A stretch of DNA of 64,000 bases from Agrypnia vestita (GCA_016648135.1 JADDOH010003931.1:167527-231526), one strand, 5' to 3'; shown: positions 32,876 through 44,064, numbered from the stretch's first letter. The notes: a model not told the origin generated them from the sequence alone. Program-made: numbers and translations.

Positions 32876-32917
32876 AAACCCTGATGATGCAAAGGTTTTT
32901 CCGAAACATGTAGGTGT
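32876..32917 (+). ncRNA. Hammerhead ribozyme core (type I, minimal)
   Basis: Helix I strand AAACC (32876-32880), CTGATGA (32881-32887), 15-nt helix II region, GAAA (32903-32906), self-complementary helix III ACATGT (32906-32911), cleavage-site A at 32912, helix I strand GGTGT. Helix I has CC/GG plus A-U pairs and one mismatch. Core complete; activity would depend on dimerisation and on a weak helix II. Confidence 0.6.
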
Positions 32918-33010
32918 AATTAATGAATATAAGTAGATTTAAACAAATAATAAAATCAATTTTTTAAAATGTCAATCTACAAAGTTGTTTAACCAATTGA
33001 AAAAAAAACG
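32876..33010 (+). mobile_element. PLE-type terminal repeat with hammerhead core
   Basis: Hammerhead core at the 5' end, then GTGTAATTAATGAATATAAG and finally AAAGTTGTTTAACCAATTG and an A run. Same order and length as 21505-21374. Confidence 0.65.
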
Positions 33011-33439
33011 AATACAATCATTTCAAAAATATTTTAACCACATAAACGGTAAATAGTTTTTATTAAAAAAGTAAAGTTTCTGCAAAAGAGTGCGATCGAG
33101 GACTTAATTTCGGTATAAAAGCAAAGATAAGAAAAGAAATGTTCACAATAATAATACCTAAATATAATGAGCAAACCATATACATATATGAGTACTTAGG
33201 ATAATAATTAAAAACAGATAGTCAAAATACCAACTTATCCCTAGTACCTATCGTTCTGATATTTAATGATGTTCCTTTAGAAATAAGGTCTCCTTATTAA
33301 AATTTTAAAGAATCTCCACGCATAAAATTTAGAAGTAGAGGGAGAATAAAAGGGAAATGGTGAAATTTATTACACGTGGGGGTAGGATAACAAAGAAAAG
33401 ATTAGAAATAAAAATGTAGAAAAGCTCAAATGCTTATTA
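33011..33439. other. A+T-rich DNA, nothing recognised
   Basis: No signal recognised. Confidence 0.55.
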
Positions 33440-33739
33440 TAAAAATTATGAAATTAGGGATACAACCAGAGTAGTGGATTACATGGATGGTGTGGTGAAG
33501 TTAAAATGGCTATTTGCAAGGTAGGATGCCACAAGATGAACTTCTAGAGTTCTGAAGTGGAAACCTTGAAAGAGTGAGAGAGTCGTTGAAAGACCTCAAA
33601 AAAGATTAACTGCCAATATAGCCACTGTGGGAAGGAAGAAATGGCTACAAAAGCAAATGTCAGAGAATAATGGAAGGGTATGGAAGAGACTTGTAATCGG
33701 CGTAATGGAGAAATAAAGACTGAAAAATAAGAAGTAAAT
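33440..33739 (+). mobile_element. LINE family 3, strongly decayed 3' end
   Basis: GTGAAGTTAAAATGGC (VKLKW), ACCTCAAAAAAGATTAACTG (the RPQKRL zone), GGAAGGAAGAAATGGCTACA (GRKKWLQ) and AGAGAATAATGGAAGGGTAT (ENNGRVW) match family 3 copies in order. The end reads AATAAGAAG and is where the PLE unit at 33740 is inserted. Confidence 0.65.
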
Positions 33740-33832
33740 ATTCTGAATTTTCAGGTTTGTTTTTTCTGGGGTATTATGCCGTGTTATTATGACCTTTCCG
33801 GCCGATGTTTGGAATCCCATTGCAGGGTCCAT

Positions 33833-33896
33833 CATCAACACTCACCACAACACATCATTTTCTGATGTGTGTGGTGAGTGTTGATGTTGTGGTCAA
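33833..33896. repeat. Nearly perfect hairpin inside the PLE unit
   Basis: Arms of about 25 nt (CAACACTCACCACA... against TGTGGTGAGTGTTG) around a TTTTC loop, with at most one or two mismatches. Confidence 0.8.
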
Positions 33897-34059
33897 GTAT
33901 TGGCTTGCAATACCGTGTCGAAATCAGGGTGAAAACGTTGTCAGTGTTGTGTAAAGTATTGGCTCGTAATACCGTGTCGAAAGCTTGGTGTTTCTGTGTT
34001 TATGTGTTACGTGGTAATACCGTGTCGGAGTCATGTGTTGTCTTGTGTTGTGTGTATGT

Positions 34060-34437
34060 TTAATCTGTTGTCTGATCACTATCTCTGCGGAATCTGCAAC
34101 AAGATTGACTTTGAAGCGCCGTATACCAAGATGTTTTTAATTTGAGACCATAATCTCTATTAATATTTATCGACTGCTTGTAGATTTCTAGTGCTTCCTT
34201 GACTAGAATGGTGTATGGTGACGCGTATGGTGACTCTTAGGCTTTCCGAGGATTTTCGGTTTGAATGCAAAATGATGGTCGGTATCCAGAAAATACTCAG
34301 CCAGTGCTGATTTTTCTGGATGACCGAGTTTGCATGCCCGTTTTGTGTTCGACGACCCTTTTGGAAATTGTACGCGCCGTTTGTCCCACGTATACTTTAT
34401 CGTAGTCTTGACAGTACACACCGTCTGTTTCTAAACG
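34060..34437 (-). pseudogene. PLE GIY-YIG endonuclease C-terminal part, frameshifted
   Basis: Minus strand: frame 1 reads DGVYCQDYDKVYVGQTART then SKRVVEHKTGMQTRSSRK to a stop. A second frame resumes KSALAEYFLDTDHHFAFKPK and a third gives ILVKEALEIYKQSININRD and LKLKTSWYTAL to TAA at 34062-34060. YVGQTxR, EH and the final EALEIYKxxxNINRD are standard for the GIY-YIG endonuclease at the C-terminus of arthropod Penelope-like elements, which nicks DNA for target-primed reverse transcription. Two frameshifts disable it. Confidence 0.85.
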
Positions 34438-34512
34438 AAACGTCGGCTGGAAAGGTCGTTATAACACGGCATAATACCCCAGAAAATACAAACCTGAAGA
34501 TTAGAAGTAAAT

Positions 34513-35179
34513 GTTGGGATAACAAAGTAGAACAAAACGAAGATGATGAAAAATGTGCAATTAAAATTGCTAACAAATTGAGAATCTGTGGGCTTGCTCA
34601 TATAGATAGATACCTGTAAATTGCATCTGTGTATGTTATGACAGGAAACATGTTAAACTCACTAATTGATACAGCATCCATAGCTCTGCCGTGTACGGTC
34701 GTGGGCACAATGGTGCTTTTGAAGGGAAACAGACACAACGATAAGCGTTTGATTTATATCGCGTCTGCTCACCAACATCACCATAAGCTGCAAGATACAC
34801 CTGAACACAGCTTTCCGAACCATTGATTATTTAATTAACTTTCCCAAAATGTAATGTGAACATTTCAGACCGCAAAGAAATCTCGTAGCTTTTCGGACGC
34901 GAGAAAAATTATATTTCAAAAGAATATTCATTAAATTTAATCTGGAACGCATTCATTTACGCGTAATAAAATATCAAAACCGACACCTAAACACACAACA
35001 AACGGTGCTTTCCAAGCCTATAGTCAATTTATTAAGAAGAATTATAAAGTCTATATATTTTGGTTGTCTGTGGCAATTAAGAATAAATAAATTTTAAATA
35101 AAAAAAATTAACTTATATTTTTCAACAGTGAGAGGAGGGATGAATTAACCAAATTTGGCAACATTTTATCTATGGGATT
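34513..35179. other. No gene recognised
   Basis: A 65-codon frame at 34629-34826 has no recognised motif. Confidence 0.5.
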
Positions 35180-35600
35180 AAGAATATCAAATTCCTTTCT
35201 CGTGTACTGGCTCCGTTCCCTTGAAACAGTGGAATTGAAATTATGCTAGTTCATGTACACATATTGGCCAATCTGTATCCTCAAGAACTCAGAAATATAG
35301 GTATATATATTTTTTTAAATAAACAGTCCATCCACAGGTCATTAGGTCATTCAAACCATAAATATTTTATGACCATTTTGAATATCAAATGATAACATAA
35401 TACTTTTTATGGTAAAGTAATAATAAATAATGTTTTTATGATAAAGTAAATTTTAAATAATATTTAGATCAAAATAAAGACGGTCGAAAATCAATAAATA
35501 CATACTTGAATACAAAATAAATGAAGACGCCAAAATCTGAGGTCAACCCCTATTTCAGGGGCTGACCTCAGATTACTACAGCTGCTAGAAGGGTTGTAGA
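35180..35600 (+). repeat. Dispersed repeat Q, copy 1, with hairpin
   Basis: Shares TGGCTCCGTT and the AAGACGCCAAAATCTGAGGTC zone with 63845-64000. Includes a hairpin at about 35535-35577 (AATCTGAGGTCAACCCC against GGGGCTGACCTCAGATT). Class unknown. Confidence 0.45.
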
Positions 35601-35814
35601 ACAATTCAACCATTGCCAGAGAACTAAGATTAGTAAACAGATACAAAATACTGTATATGCAGATTTATAAAAAATCGTTTCCATAAGTTCGTATTTAAGT
35701 ATTAAATACTACTATGGACAGCTTTTATGTAAAACGTCCTTGAGGTAAAATTTTAACGAAAATAGCGTTGAAAAAGTTACTAATTTTTATTATATTTTAC
35801 GCCAGAAATCGTAC

Positions 35815-36064
35815 GTGGGGTGAAAAACAAAGGCACCAATATCCAAAAAATAAAATTGTTTTGAGTGCCGACCGAGGATTACTAATTTAAAATGTACTGA
35901 ATTCAGTATTTTATATATCTATCCCATCCAAAATCATGTTTCCAATAAAATTATAGGCTGTGTTTCTTATAAAATATCGAATTCCGTATATTATAAATTA
36001 GTAATCCTCGATGACTGCAATCATTTTTTTTTTGTACATTGCTGTCTTTGCTTTTACACCCCAC
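35815..36064. mobile_element. Palindromic short element M1, copy C (intact length)
   Basis: GTGGGGTGAAAAACAAAGGC to GCTTTTACACCCCAC, 250 bp. The inner pair CGAGGATTACTAATTT / AATTAGTAATCCTCG is well preserved. This copy defines the unsplit structure used to interpret copies A and B. Confidence 0.85.
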
Positions 36065-36459
36065 ATATCTGAACAAAGAATTCAACATTGAGTAAGTTTC
36101 CAAAAAAAACTAAGAAATTCTTTAGAAAGAATGTCGTAATCGTAAGGACATTCCAGGGGAATCGAGCATTGGTGATGAATAGATAGACCGAATAAAAGAA
36201 AGACTTCGATAGCTTGGACCTGGATAGACTAAATAAAGGAGTCAACAGCGTCTTTATATATTGAAGAATGAACAAATCAGAAGTTAATATAATGCTAGCT
36301 GTAGCGTTTTGTATTGTATGGTTTGCTTTTGATGACAAGGAAGCGGTTTTGTGTGGACACCTACCACTTTGGCATTAAAAATGTCTAATTTGGTGGCGAA
36401 AGTGTAGAGCCGATATGGGAGCTATTGCTCATAAAACAGCCTTGGGTGTGTGGTGGGGG
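36065..36459. other. No gene recognised
   Basis: Open in short pieces on both strands (for example a 94-codon minus frame 36338-36054), none with a recognised motif. Confidence 0.45.
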
Positions 36460-36815
36460 GTGTGTGTTCACTGGCTGTAGTGTGGTTGGTAGAATACAAA
36501 AATGATCACTGAGATGTTTTGATCACGTGGTATGTGTGAGAAAGGGGAGGGTGGTTACGAATATTTATGAAGCAATTTTCAAGATCAGCAGGAACAGAGG
36601 GCTTCCACGAAAAACCTGACATTATCACGTACAACAGATATTAGCTTATGGCCCTGTTTAAAGCTTCAACTACCGTGGATCGTGCATGAGAAAATGTATC
36701 AATGTGGTAGATTCAAAAGCGTTGTTTACATTTATTAAAAAGAATTTGGCGTTCTATTCTATATGCCTACTCTTGCAAAGAAACGGTGTGATGGTTATTT
36801 AGTTACAAGTTAAGG
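36460..36815 (+). mobile_element. LINE family 1, decayed 3' fragment
   Basis: Broken frames give RCFDHVVCVRK-type (RWFGHVERM), NRGLPRKT (GRPRKT), CMRKCINVVDSKALFTFIKK (CMNVDEAKVLYQDR) and WRSILYAYSCKE, ending GTGATGGTTATTTAGTTA. Confidence 0.75.
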
Positions 36816-36943
36816 TTTCGGAAGTGGAGAGAGTCGATTGGATCCTAACCTTGAAGTGAGCTTTAAAACCAAATTTATGAATCAATTAGAAAGACGTGCA
36901 GAAAAATAAAATAAATGAAATATATATATATAAATAATATTTT

Positions 36944-37023
36944 GGCTGCTACCGGGATTCGAACCCAGATCACCTAGCATTACGGGCAGGTATGCTACCA
37001 ATTACAATTACACCATATCAGCC
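36944..37023 (-). repeat. tRNA-like sequence (SINE head or tRNA pseudogene)
   Basis: Minus strand: 5' GGCTGAT pairs with 3' GCAGCC. There is an A-box-like GGTGTAATTGGTAGC zone with a 6-nt TGTAAT duplication in the D loop, a T arm CTGGG-TTCGAAT-CCCGG and B box GGTTCGAATCC (36965-36955). Length 80 instead of about 73; anticodon stem imperfect. The 3' side continues into A+T-rich sequence. More likely a tRNA-derived SINE relic than a working tRNA. Confidence 0.6.
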
Positions 37024-38348
37024 TATTAATTATTAAATTGATTATCATATTTTATCAATTTTTAGAGCAATTTACTTTTTCTGGTGCGGTAGACACAATT
37101 TACTTTGTGTAACTGCCGCTAGAGAACGCCAGAATGAATGATTTAATTCATTTTTAATTTTTGGATACAACACACATATATTATATTCATTAACACATTC
37201 TAATTGTAATCTCACAATAATCATCTCATAATTAGAATGTGTTCTTAAAGTAAGCTATTTACAGAGGTTCTCATATTCACAAATGACCCTAATGATAATA
37301 ACAAATCAATTTAAAAAAATATTATTTCCCAAGTAGATATACCTAATACTGAAACCTCGGCGGGTAGCTGCTATTTGAGTAGTAAATTAATTTCTGGGTA
37401 TTGATTGTATTCCTGATGTTGGATAACAGGATTCACCGGTTCCTTCCTTCTTGTTATGTAACCAAAGATTGGGAATCAAGCCGGGTCGGAAATGGAGAAT
37501 TTCCCAAGAGTACAGTAAGGTCGAGTACGTTAATCTGATTCCAGTTAATCCCTAAGGACCTGCCTTCATTAGTACTAATTTACTCGCATGTATTGTTGAT
37601 TATGACTGACTACTGAATCTAAAACTGGAACACCCTGAAATGTATTAGAACTGTGGTAACGCCATTTCCAACATTTCCCTACCAATTCAATTTTGTTCAT
37701 TTTCAAGTGAAATCAAATTTTATTTTTGAGGTTGCGTTTTTTTAGAAAATACTTTTTTGATAATTTAAAATTAGATATTTTCATACTGTTGAGATTGTTG
37801 TTGGTCGTAATTTTAAATTTCAAAAAACAAACTTTTTATTGACTATAAAAAATTACATTAAATATGTATAATCAATATGGTTTATATATATTTTTTTAAT
37901 TAACCTATATACATCGAAAATATAAAATAAAAATGGAACTATTAATTTTCATTTTATACATTTATTTTTTAATTATTTAATATTATGTATGTTCAGTTTA
38001 TTGCATTTTTTCAAATCTGTGAAAACCATATAAATAAATATATACATTTTATAGCTGTCTCTCCAAAGAAGACTTATTTTTTCACATTTATATGGCATAA
38101 TTGGTAAACCCAGTCTATCGGCAGCAGAAAATTTATAGTTCGACTCGCAGTGATAACGATATTTTTTGTATTTGGTTATTTAATGATGGGAATATATTTT
38201 TAACATTACGATAGTAATAGTTTTAATGATTATAAAATCATTTAAAGTGAATACTTAAGGCGAGTATCTAAAGCGATCATGCAAGTGTATACATATGTTT
38301 ATATTTTATCATTTAACCAAATTATTTACCCTTCAACGACATAATTTA
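37024..38348. other. A+T-rich DNA; one inverted repeat
   Basis: ACACATTCTAATT and AATTAGAATGTGT at about 37193-37246 form a hairpin. Nothing else recognised. Confidence 0.55.
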
Positions 38349-38576
38349 GGGGGTATAGAAGCAAAGGCAGCAGTATACAAAACATTAAAAAGTGTTTTGA
38401 ATGCAGCCAATGATTAATAATTTAAAATGTACTATATTTCTAGATTTTATGTATCAATCCTTTCCAAATTTATAGGCTGTTTCCTGTAAAATCTTGAATT
38501 CAGTACATTGTATATTAGTAATCCTCGATGACTTCATTTTTTTTTGGATATTGCTGCCTTTGCTTTTATACCCCAC
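38349..38576. mobile_element. Palindromic short element M1, copy D
   Basis: GGGGGTATAGAAGCAAAGGC to GCTTTTATACCCCAC; shares AAAATGTACT, GAATTCAGTACATTGTA and TTAGTAATCCTCGATGAC with the other copies. Left subterminal part lost. Confidence 0.8.
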
Positions 38577-38680
38577 ATGTAGTATAAAGAAATAAAATAA
38601 TCATAATCATAAGTATTTTTAATGTATTCGAAACCGTTTAGTCGTAATTCGTTTGTTCGAGTCACAAAACTTAAATATAA

Positions 38681-39252
38681 TGCCACGTGTCGTGGCAGCG
38701 GGAGGAATTAATGAAACGCTGGAATTAATTAACGGATTTATTAATCACTAACTAATTGATTATTCAAATGTACAAAGACACTAAACACTATTTAACTTAG
38801 CGTTATTACTTAAATTACACTATTTCGTAATTTATTGCTCGTAAATATTATCGCTTTAACACTTTATTCTATTTCGCTCGTATTATTCACTCCGGTTTAT
38901 TTCACTAGAAAGCAAAAACTTTTCTTGAATATTAGCTGTCGAATTATCGCACGGTTGGCCACCCTGGTCTCCGCAGCCCGTGGCTTCCTTCACTTTGTTT
39001 CGCTGACAAGCGCACTGAAACAACAACTCCCGCGCGCGACCTGGCCCGTATATCAAGGTAATTTGTACTTTCTGGCTTTTTCGTGTGTTTAAGAGACGAT
39101 TCTCGTGGCTTTTAGATTCTTATAGAATGTTTCAGATGCTTCCCGAAAGCCGTAGAATATTGTAGACCATTCTCGATTCTTCCATAGTGTCGTGACAACT
39201 TCAAACAACTGTCACTTGACAGGAGTGCGCAATTTTTTTTAGCCTCGTTACA
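38681..39252 (-). mobile_element. Solo LTR, copy 2 (572 bp)
   Basis: Complement begins TGTAACGAGGCTAAAA and ends GCCACGACACGTGGCA. Full-length homologue of 17758-18330 in the opposite orientation, diverged but colinear. TTCGGGAA (a TTCnnGAA inverted pair) and several further GAA/TTC triplets lie at about 39095-39180. No internal region and no clear target duplication. A frame at 38835-39092 is by-product. Confidence 0.85.
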
Positions 39253-40489
39253 ACACAATTGAGTTAAAAAATAAATTTCGACTTTGCCTCATTCCTACTT
39301 ATTGATGAGAAACAGAACTCGAAACCATAGTCGTGTCAGTTGAGTGTACTTAGTGTCACTTAGTGGCCAGGTAGTTGAGCGTTCAAACCTTGTCTGGGAT
39401 ATTTTTGAAATTAGTTATGCATATTTTTCAAGGCACAAGCTCATTACTCAATGTTAATGTTTTTTACCGTAAAAATGTTGTGTTCTAAAACTATGCTTAG
39501 TTTTACGGGAAATAAATACTACCTAGAAAAAACATGATGACATAGTTTACTTGGGAGAGCTTTCTACCAACACAACAGTATAAATAGGTATCGATTGTAA
39601 GTAACTTTAATGCCTGTGTTTTTATTGGTCTTAAATATTTCGGTGACAGAATATAGTTACGTTTTCATAGTAAGATTTTTAATCTAATTTAATTTTGTAG
39701 TGAAATTTTCGTAATAAGAATCTATTATTTTTACTATATTGAACACTAGAATGAGTTTCTAGGTACAATGTAAAAATAAATAAAAAAATAACAAATAGAG
39801 ACTTTTTATTCTATCCATTACTAATTTATTGACATTATCAAACATAAATTCATCACTTGTGAGCGTAAATATGTACTTTAATAGTAAAAAAGTGGGGTTG
39901 GCCATCGTTAAATTAAATTGCCTTTCTTCTAATTTAAAAGTTCTTTTTTTCTTGTATAAATAACGTAATAAAATAGCGCATTGTGTATCATTACTCAACG
40001 ATTATTTACCGTCCTATCAATAATAGCGCTTAAAGAAGGTTATTAACAGCTGTAATGTTGCTTTAATATCTTTGCTGTTTTTATTGTTATATTCTTACGT
40101 ATTACGCGGTCTCTCGCACAGAAGACTTTGTATTTATTAAATTTACAGCATAATAAAACTCCTGAGACGCGTTGGTTGCAATCAACGAGCAGCAACAATC
40201 AAAAGGACGTTAGGTGTTTTCTCATTAATAAATTAAGTAAGTAAAATCACAAACATTACAAATCGCAAACTTTAAGTCAGTAACTGAGATCTATACGTAA
40301 GAATCACTTACTATGATTGAGTTTCTGAAAATAATGTCTCGATAGTCTAACTGCGCATTTTCGAAGTCTCTCGAACGGTCCACATAAATCTAGAATCATC
40401 TGAGCTATTATCATTTTTCTCGGCGGTCTCATGTTGCGAGGATGACGTCTACCATACAATGTCCTCATGATCATTAGAAATATGGAGAT
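39253..40489. other. No gene recognised
   Basis: A+T-rich to about 40080, then more balanced. An 81-codon minus frame at 40549-40304 is unrecognised. Confidence 0.5.
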
Positions 40490-40785
40490 ACTAGCAGAAC
40501 GTTCTCGGGGCATCGCGAAATCAACGTTTTGTATAAAAGGTGAGCGCACGGAGAGTTGTTATTTGACAGCGCGACAAAAAAGACCACAGATAAATGCTCG
40601 CACAGTCCGCACGGCCAGCAGGGTTAATAAGCGACAATGAATTACAGGCGTTTGGAAATAAGTGCGACCAGTTATGTGCGAATTTACGTGAATTAGCGCG
40701 AACCTGTGTGAAATATTCTAGAAACAATTAGTGTGAATTTAAGAACGGTGCTTCGATTAAATTTGTGTCCAATGACTGATACAAG
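40490..40785 (+). repeat. LTR-like repeat X, copy 2, with TATA box
   Basis: TATAAAAG at 40532-40539 followed about 30 bp later by moderately GC-rich sequence; colinear with the complement of 118-410. A 45-codon frame at 40594-40731 looks tidy but has no counterpart in the other copy, so I read it as noncoding R-U5-like sequence. Confidence 0.45.
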
Positions 40786-40805
40786 AAGACTCCTCACTAA
40801 ATTAT

Positions 40806-41070
40806 GACAAAGTTTCAATATCAATAGTTATGGAGTTAAACGACTTATTTTCTGTAAAAAGCTTTTATATTACTAAAGAATTTCATAAAATCTATTAATC
40901 GAATATTTAAAAATTCTTTCGTTTTAATAATGATCAAATAAAATTTAAAACTTGCGAAAGTTCTGGTTCAAATTACTGCAAGGCTTTTATTATTTTGACT
41001 TATGTTGAAAGGAGTGAATTTTTAATATATTCGATATGTTTCTTTCGCGATATTTCTAAGTCGTTCATAA
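40806..41070. mobile_element. Foldback element F relative, degenerate
   Basis: TTTCAATATCAATAGTTATG and ACGACTTATTTTCTGTAAAA on the left, TTATTATTTTGACTTATG and a GAATTTTTAATATATTCGAT block on the right match inner arm blocks of F. Confidence 0.4.
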
Positions 41071-41359
41071 AACTTATTTTTTCTGTTTTGCGATATTTTC
41101 ATAAAACGATTATAAGTCACGGTTTTTAATCAATGATGTCATCCAATAGCAATCATCCACACATAATTTAGTACAATTTACATTACTAGTCTCCACAAAA
41201 CTAGGTAACGAATGGCCTGTACTGTAGTAACTTTGAAATTATGTAATATATACTATTTTTATATGCAGTCATATCGTGTTAATTAAATGCATTTATTTAT
41301 TATTTCTTAGAGAGAAAAATAAATTAGTTCAAAATAAAACTAAAATAATTGGTATATTA

Positions 41360-41830
41360 TATTTTCTTATTGTTGAAGAATCAAGCGGAAACTGAAGTAC
41401 GGAGGAATAGGGTTTGACCTGTGTCTTCCAAAAGGCCACTGTTTGTTCGTAAGCAAATCCGTGTCATGGTGTATCCTGTCACGACATGAGCACAGCTATC
41501 GTTGCCTTGGAGTCACACTCAGGACTGTGAAAGGTTGCTAGTGGTAATCCTGATGAGAAGACAGGGACCCAAGCTGTCGCTTCGAATTGATCTGCGAGTT
41601 GGTATCACTGGGATCGCTGATGTTTAGGTCGGGTTAGTCAAACTTCAGAATAAACATGAAGCGCCGTGGCACTGGTTCCGCCTTTTTATACGAAACACGT
41701 TGGTTTTTCGAATCTCGTGGATTATTTCAGTGTTAACGAGAATATTTCCGTCGCTTCAAAAGTGTACCAGACGTTTGTAGAATATTGTAGGTAATTCCAG
41801 AGTGTTGTTCTAGAGCATTCCGTAGTGTTG
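41360..41830 (-). repeat. Possible LTR with TATA box
   Basis: On the minus strand TCTAGAACAACACTCTGGAA, CTACAATATTCTAC (shared with LTR copy 2) and then GTATAAAAAGGCGG (41694-41681) followed by GC-balanced sequence. Looks like a promoter-bearing LTR distantly related to the solo LTRs; boundaries uncertain. Confidence 0.35.
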
Positions 41831-42207
41831 TGCAGGCTTAAGAATACGGCAAATCTTAATTTTTTTGTTTATAATTTATTTACGCCTTTTTATTATCGTA
41901 AGACATTCAATAATAAGACGAGATACGTTTTAAAGTGCTTCGATAGGCCGTGAGGCCCAATTACTGAAGTAATACCCAGAGTTGATTAAATGATTTAGAT
42001 TTATTGTAATCTTACCGGGAAATGTATATATAATATAAGAAGCCAATTCCATGCCCACTGGATTACAATAATAATGTTTTGCACAGTTTGATGATAGAAA
42101 ATTATTCTCAAATATATAAATTATCTATAAAATGGATTTTTTGATGAAAATGGCACCAAGCTGAAAATGATAGTGGAAATTGAGCTAAACTGAAAATGGC
42201 AGGTGTA
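41831..42207. other. No gene recognised
   Basis: Nothing identified. Confidence 0.5.
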
Positions 42208-42578
42208 AAACAGCTAGCCCACAATACTTTATAGGTAGATTCCTGTATAAAATACGAGTCAAAAATGTTGAAGGAACAATGTCCCAATGTCAATAGAAAT
42301 GAAGATAAACTACTTCAAAGTTGCATTTTTCTGTTGGAATATGACTACTAGAAACTTATATTGAACAATAAAAAATCATAAACTTTAATACATGTCACAT
42401 AAAATGATAAATATTTAATTTAAAATAAAAATGTATATAAGTTATTATAATAGTAGTCCAACGTTTTACAAAAAAAAAAGTACATTTTGAAGTCGTTTAC
42501 CCACATAACTATTAATATTAGGACATTTTTTCTTGAATATTTTTGACAGAATTATAATTTAAGTATTGTGGACTAGCT
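42208..42578. mobile_element. Foldback element F relative with variant termini
   Basis: AACAGCTAGCCCACAATACT at left and AGTATTGTGGACTAGCTCTG at right form new termini; the inner blocks TCAAAAATGTTGAA, CTACTTCAAAGTTGCATTTT and TAGTCCAACGTTTTAC match F. A LINE family 3 tail abuts its right end. Confidence 0.65.
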
Positions 42579-42835
42579 CTGTTTTTCTTCTTCTTCTTCT
42601 TCCTTAGCCTTTTTCCCTCCCTTTCTGGATGTAGGCTTCTTCCATTTTCTTTCACTCATCTCTGTTTCTCCCCCTTCGCATCCAGGTTCTTCCTGCTTAC
42701 TGGACAATGTCGTCAGACCACCTTTAGGGAGGTCTTCCGACGCTTCTATTTTTCGTCCAGGGCCTCCACTGTAGGATTCTGGGTGCCCATCTAGTATCCT
42801 CTGTAGTGTTACTCGCCTATCTACCGGTGTATAAA
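42578..42835 (-). mobile_element. LINE family 3, 3' end
   Basis: The plus strand starts TTTCTTCTTCTTCTTCTTCC, and its complement reads the KIEEAYIQxxREKG end, the GRTWMRRGxNR zone, RPPKGGLTTLSSK (decayed) and the GHPESYSGGPGRKIEASEDL zone. Broken frames. Confidence 0.8.
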
Positions 42836-43620
42836 GTGGTAGCCCCTTTCTCGCACGACCGAAGCTACCAACTAAAAATTTCGTTTTTATAAATTATTTA
42901 ATACAAATTCTATTTCTAATATGAGGAGCTTAACTATCCTTCACCGCGCTCTTACTGTCCTAAAACCGCTCGCATAAATAGCTGACATAACTAGAAGCAT
43001 GTCTACGTAAATAAATATCTGAATAACCTTTTTTTTCGAAAGAACTGAATTGAAAATGATAGAATTGTTCCCTAACATCGCGACACCTTCGTAATGTAGT
43101 TTATCGATGTTTAATTAATATCAGGACTCTAATATGTTTACGTAAATATCATTCTAGACGCTGATACTATATATTAGCTCGTGATGTCGTTTAACCTAAT
43201 CTATTAAAATGTATATTTACACGTAATTATCTATAAAATTGGCTCGTGATGTCGTCTAGTACCCACATTGTGACGCAAAGCAACCCGAAGTTCTTTGAGA
43301 AAACGTGTTGTATTTCCAGTGATCGAACCATACGAGAGAGAACAAATTTACGCTACATAATTTAATTCGGACGGGTGAGAAAAACATATATGGAAACAAA
43401 TTTATGAAAAACATAAAAAAATTCAGTTATTTGGATAAATTTCCTACCTTTTGATTTGAAATATTGAAGTGAAGATCTCGCCTCCTCTATTCATGAATTT
43501 GGAAGAAGGAAACATTTATATAAATTCTAATTACATTATGAATGCTCGAGGTTGACCGGTTCGAAGTAGGTTTTTATTTTATTAGCAGCCCGTGAATTTA
43601 AGATACTTAAAATGATTTGA
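42836..43620. other. No gene recognised; GCTCGTGATGTCGT twice
   Basis: GCTCGTGATGTCGT occurs near 43170 and 43243 in otherwise A+T-rich DNA. Nothing else identified. Confidence 0.5.
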
Positions 43621-44064
43621 AGACTATATGAATGACGTCAGATTTACTTGATCATCATTCCGCGAAGATAAGGGTGGAAAGGGCTCCTCCACGTACGCCT
43701 TTCCGGATGGGTTCCGACCTTTTACAAATGATGAACCCCCTCTCCTTGGAACGAACAGGTCAACCCGTGGCTTGATATTCTTTAATTGCTTGAGTATCAT
43801 GCAATAAAATGGTGATCCCACGAAGTGTACCAGGTTTCCGGCGACATATACGCATCAGGAATCCTTCCTCGCGTCTGACGGTGATTTTCATAGACATAAG
43901 TTAACTGATGATGATTTGAAATGTGATACAACGTTATCAAGCTAGTGGCACAGAGATCCGCTGGGAATCCTTAATCCTGCGTCAAACGGATCCATTGTAG
44001 CACTGCTGTGTTGATTTCGTGTTGATGAAAAGGTATCCTTGAAGTTATCGAATAGATAATTATA

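Larger units (their letters stand above)
33740..34502 (-). mobile_element. Penelope-like element terminal unit with inverted arms
   Basis: AGAAGTAAAT flanks the unit at 33730-33739 and 34503-34512, a likely 10-bp target duplication. About 62-bp inverted arms (33751-33812 and 34437-34498: CTGGGGTATTATGCCGTGTT and its complement) enclose a GIY-YIG endonuclease pseudogene, a 64-bp hairpin (33833-33896) and three spaced copies of ATACCGTGTCG (about 33911-34027). The left arm carries a decayed hammerhead core on the minus strand (TTGATGA, then a GGACCC / GGGATTCC helix, then AAAC). No RT domain. Confidence 0.85.

Noticed and set aside
33896..34030. CRISPR-like array (three ATACCGTGTCG repeats)
   Set aside because: Only three short unequal repeats inside a eukaryotic PLE; no array structure.
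36944..37023. Functional tRNA gene
   Set aside because: 80 nt with a duplicated D-loop segment, imperfect anticodon stem and no clear terminator.
17758..39252. The two LTRs as ends of one retrotransposon
   Set aside because: They are in opposite orientation and the DNA between them is filled with unrelated elements; each is a solo LTR.
40594..40731. 45-codon frame after a TATA box as a small gene
   Set aside because: The related repeat at 118-410 has no matching frame, so the TATA block is better read as a repeat promoter with noncoding leader.
41550..41600. CTGATGAGAAGACAGGGACCC as a hammerhead core
   Set aside because: No GAAA and helix III/I after the possible stem.
43905..43925. CTGATGATGATTTGAAATG as a hammerhead core
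   Set aside because: No helix II can form between CTGATGA and GAAA, and no helix I partner is seen.
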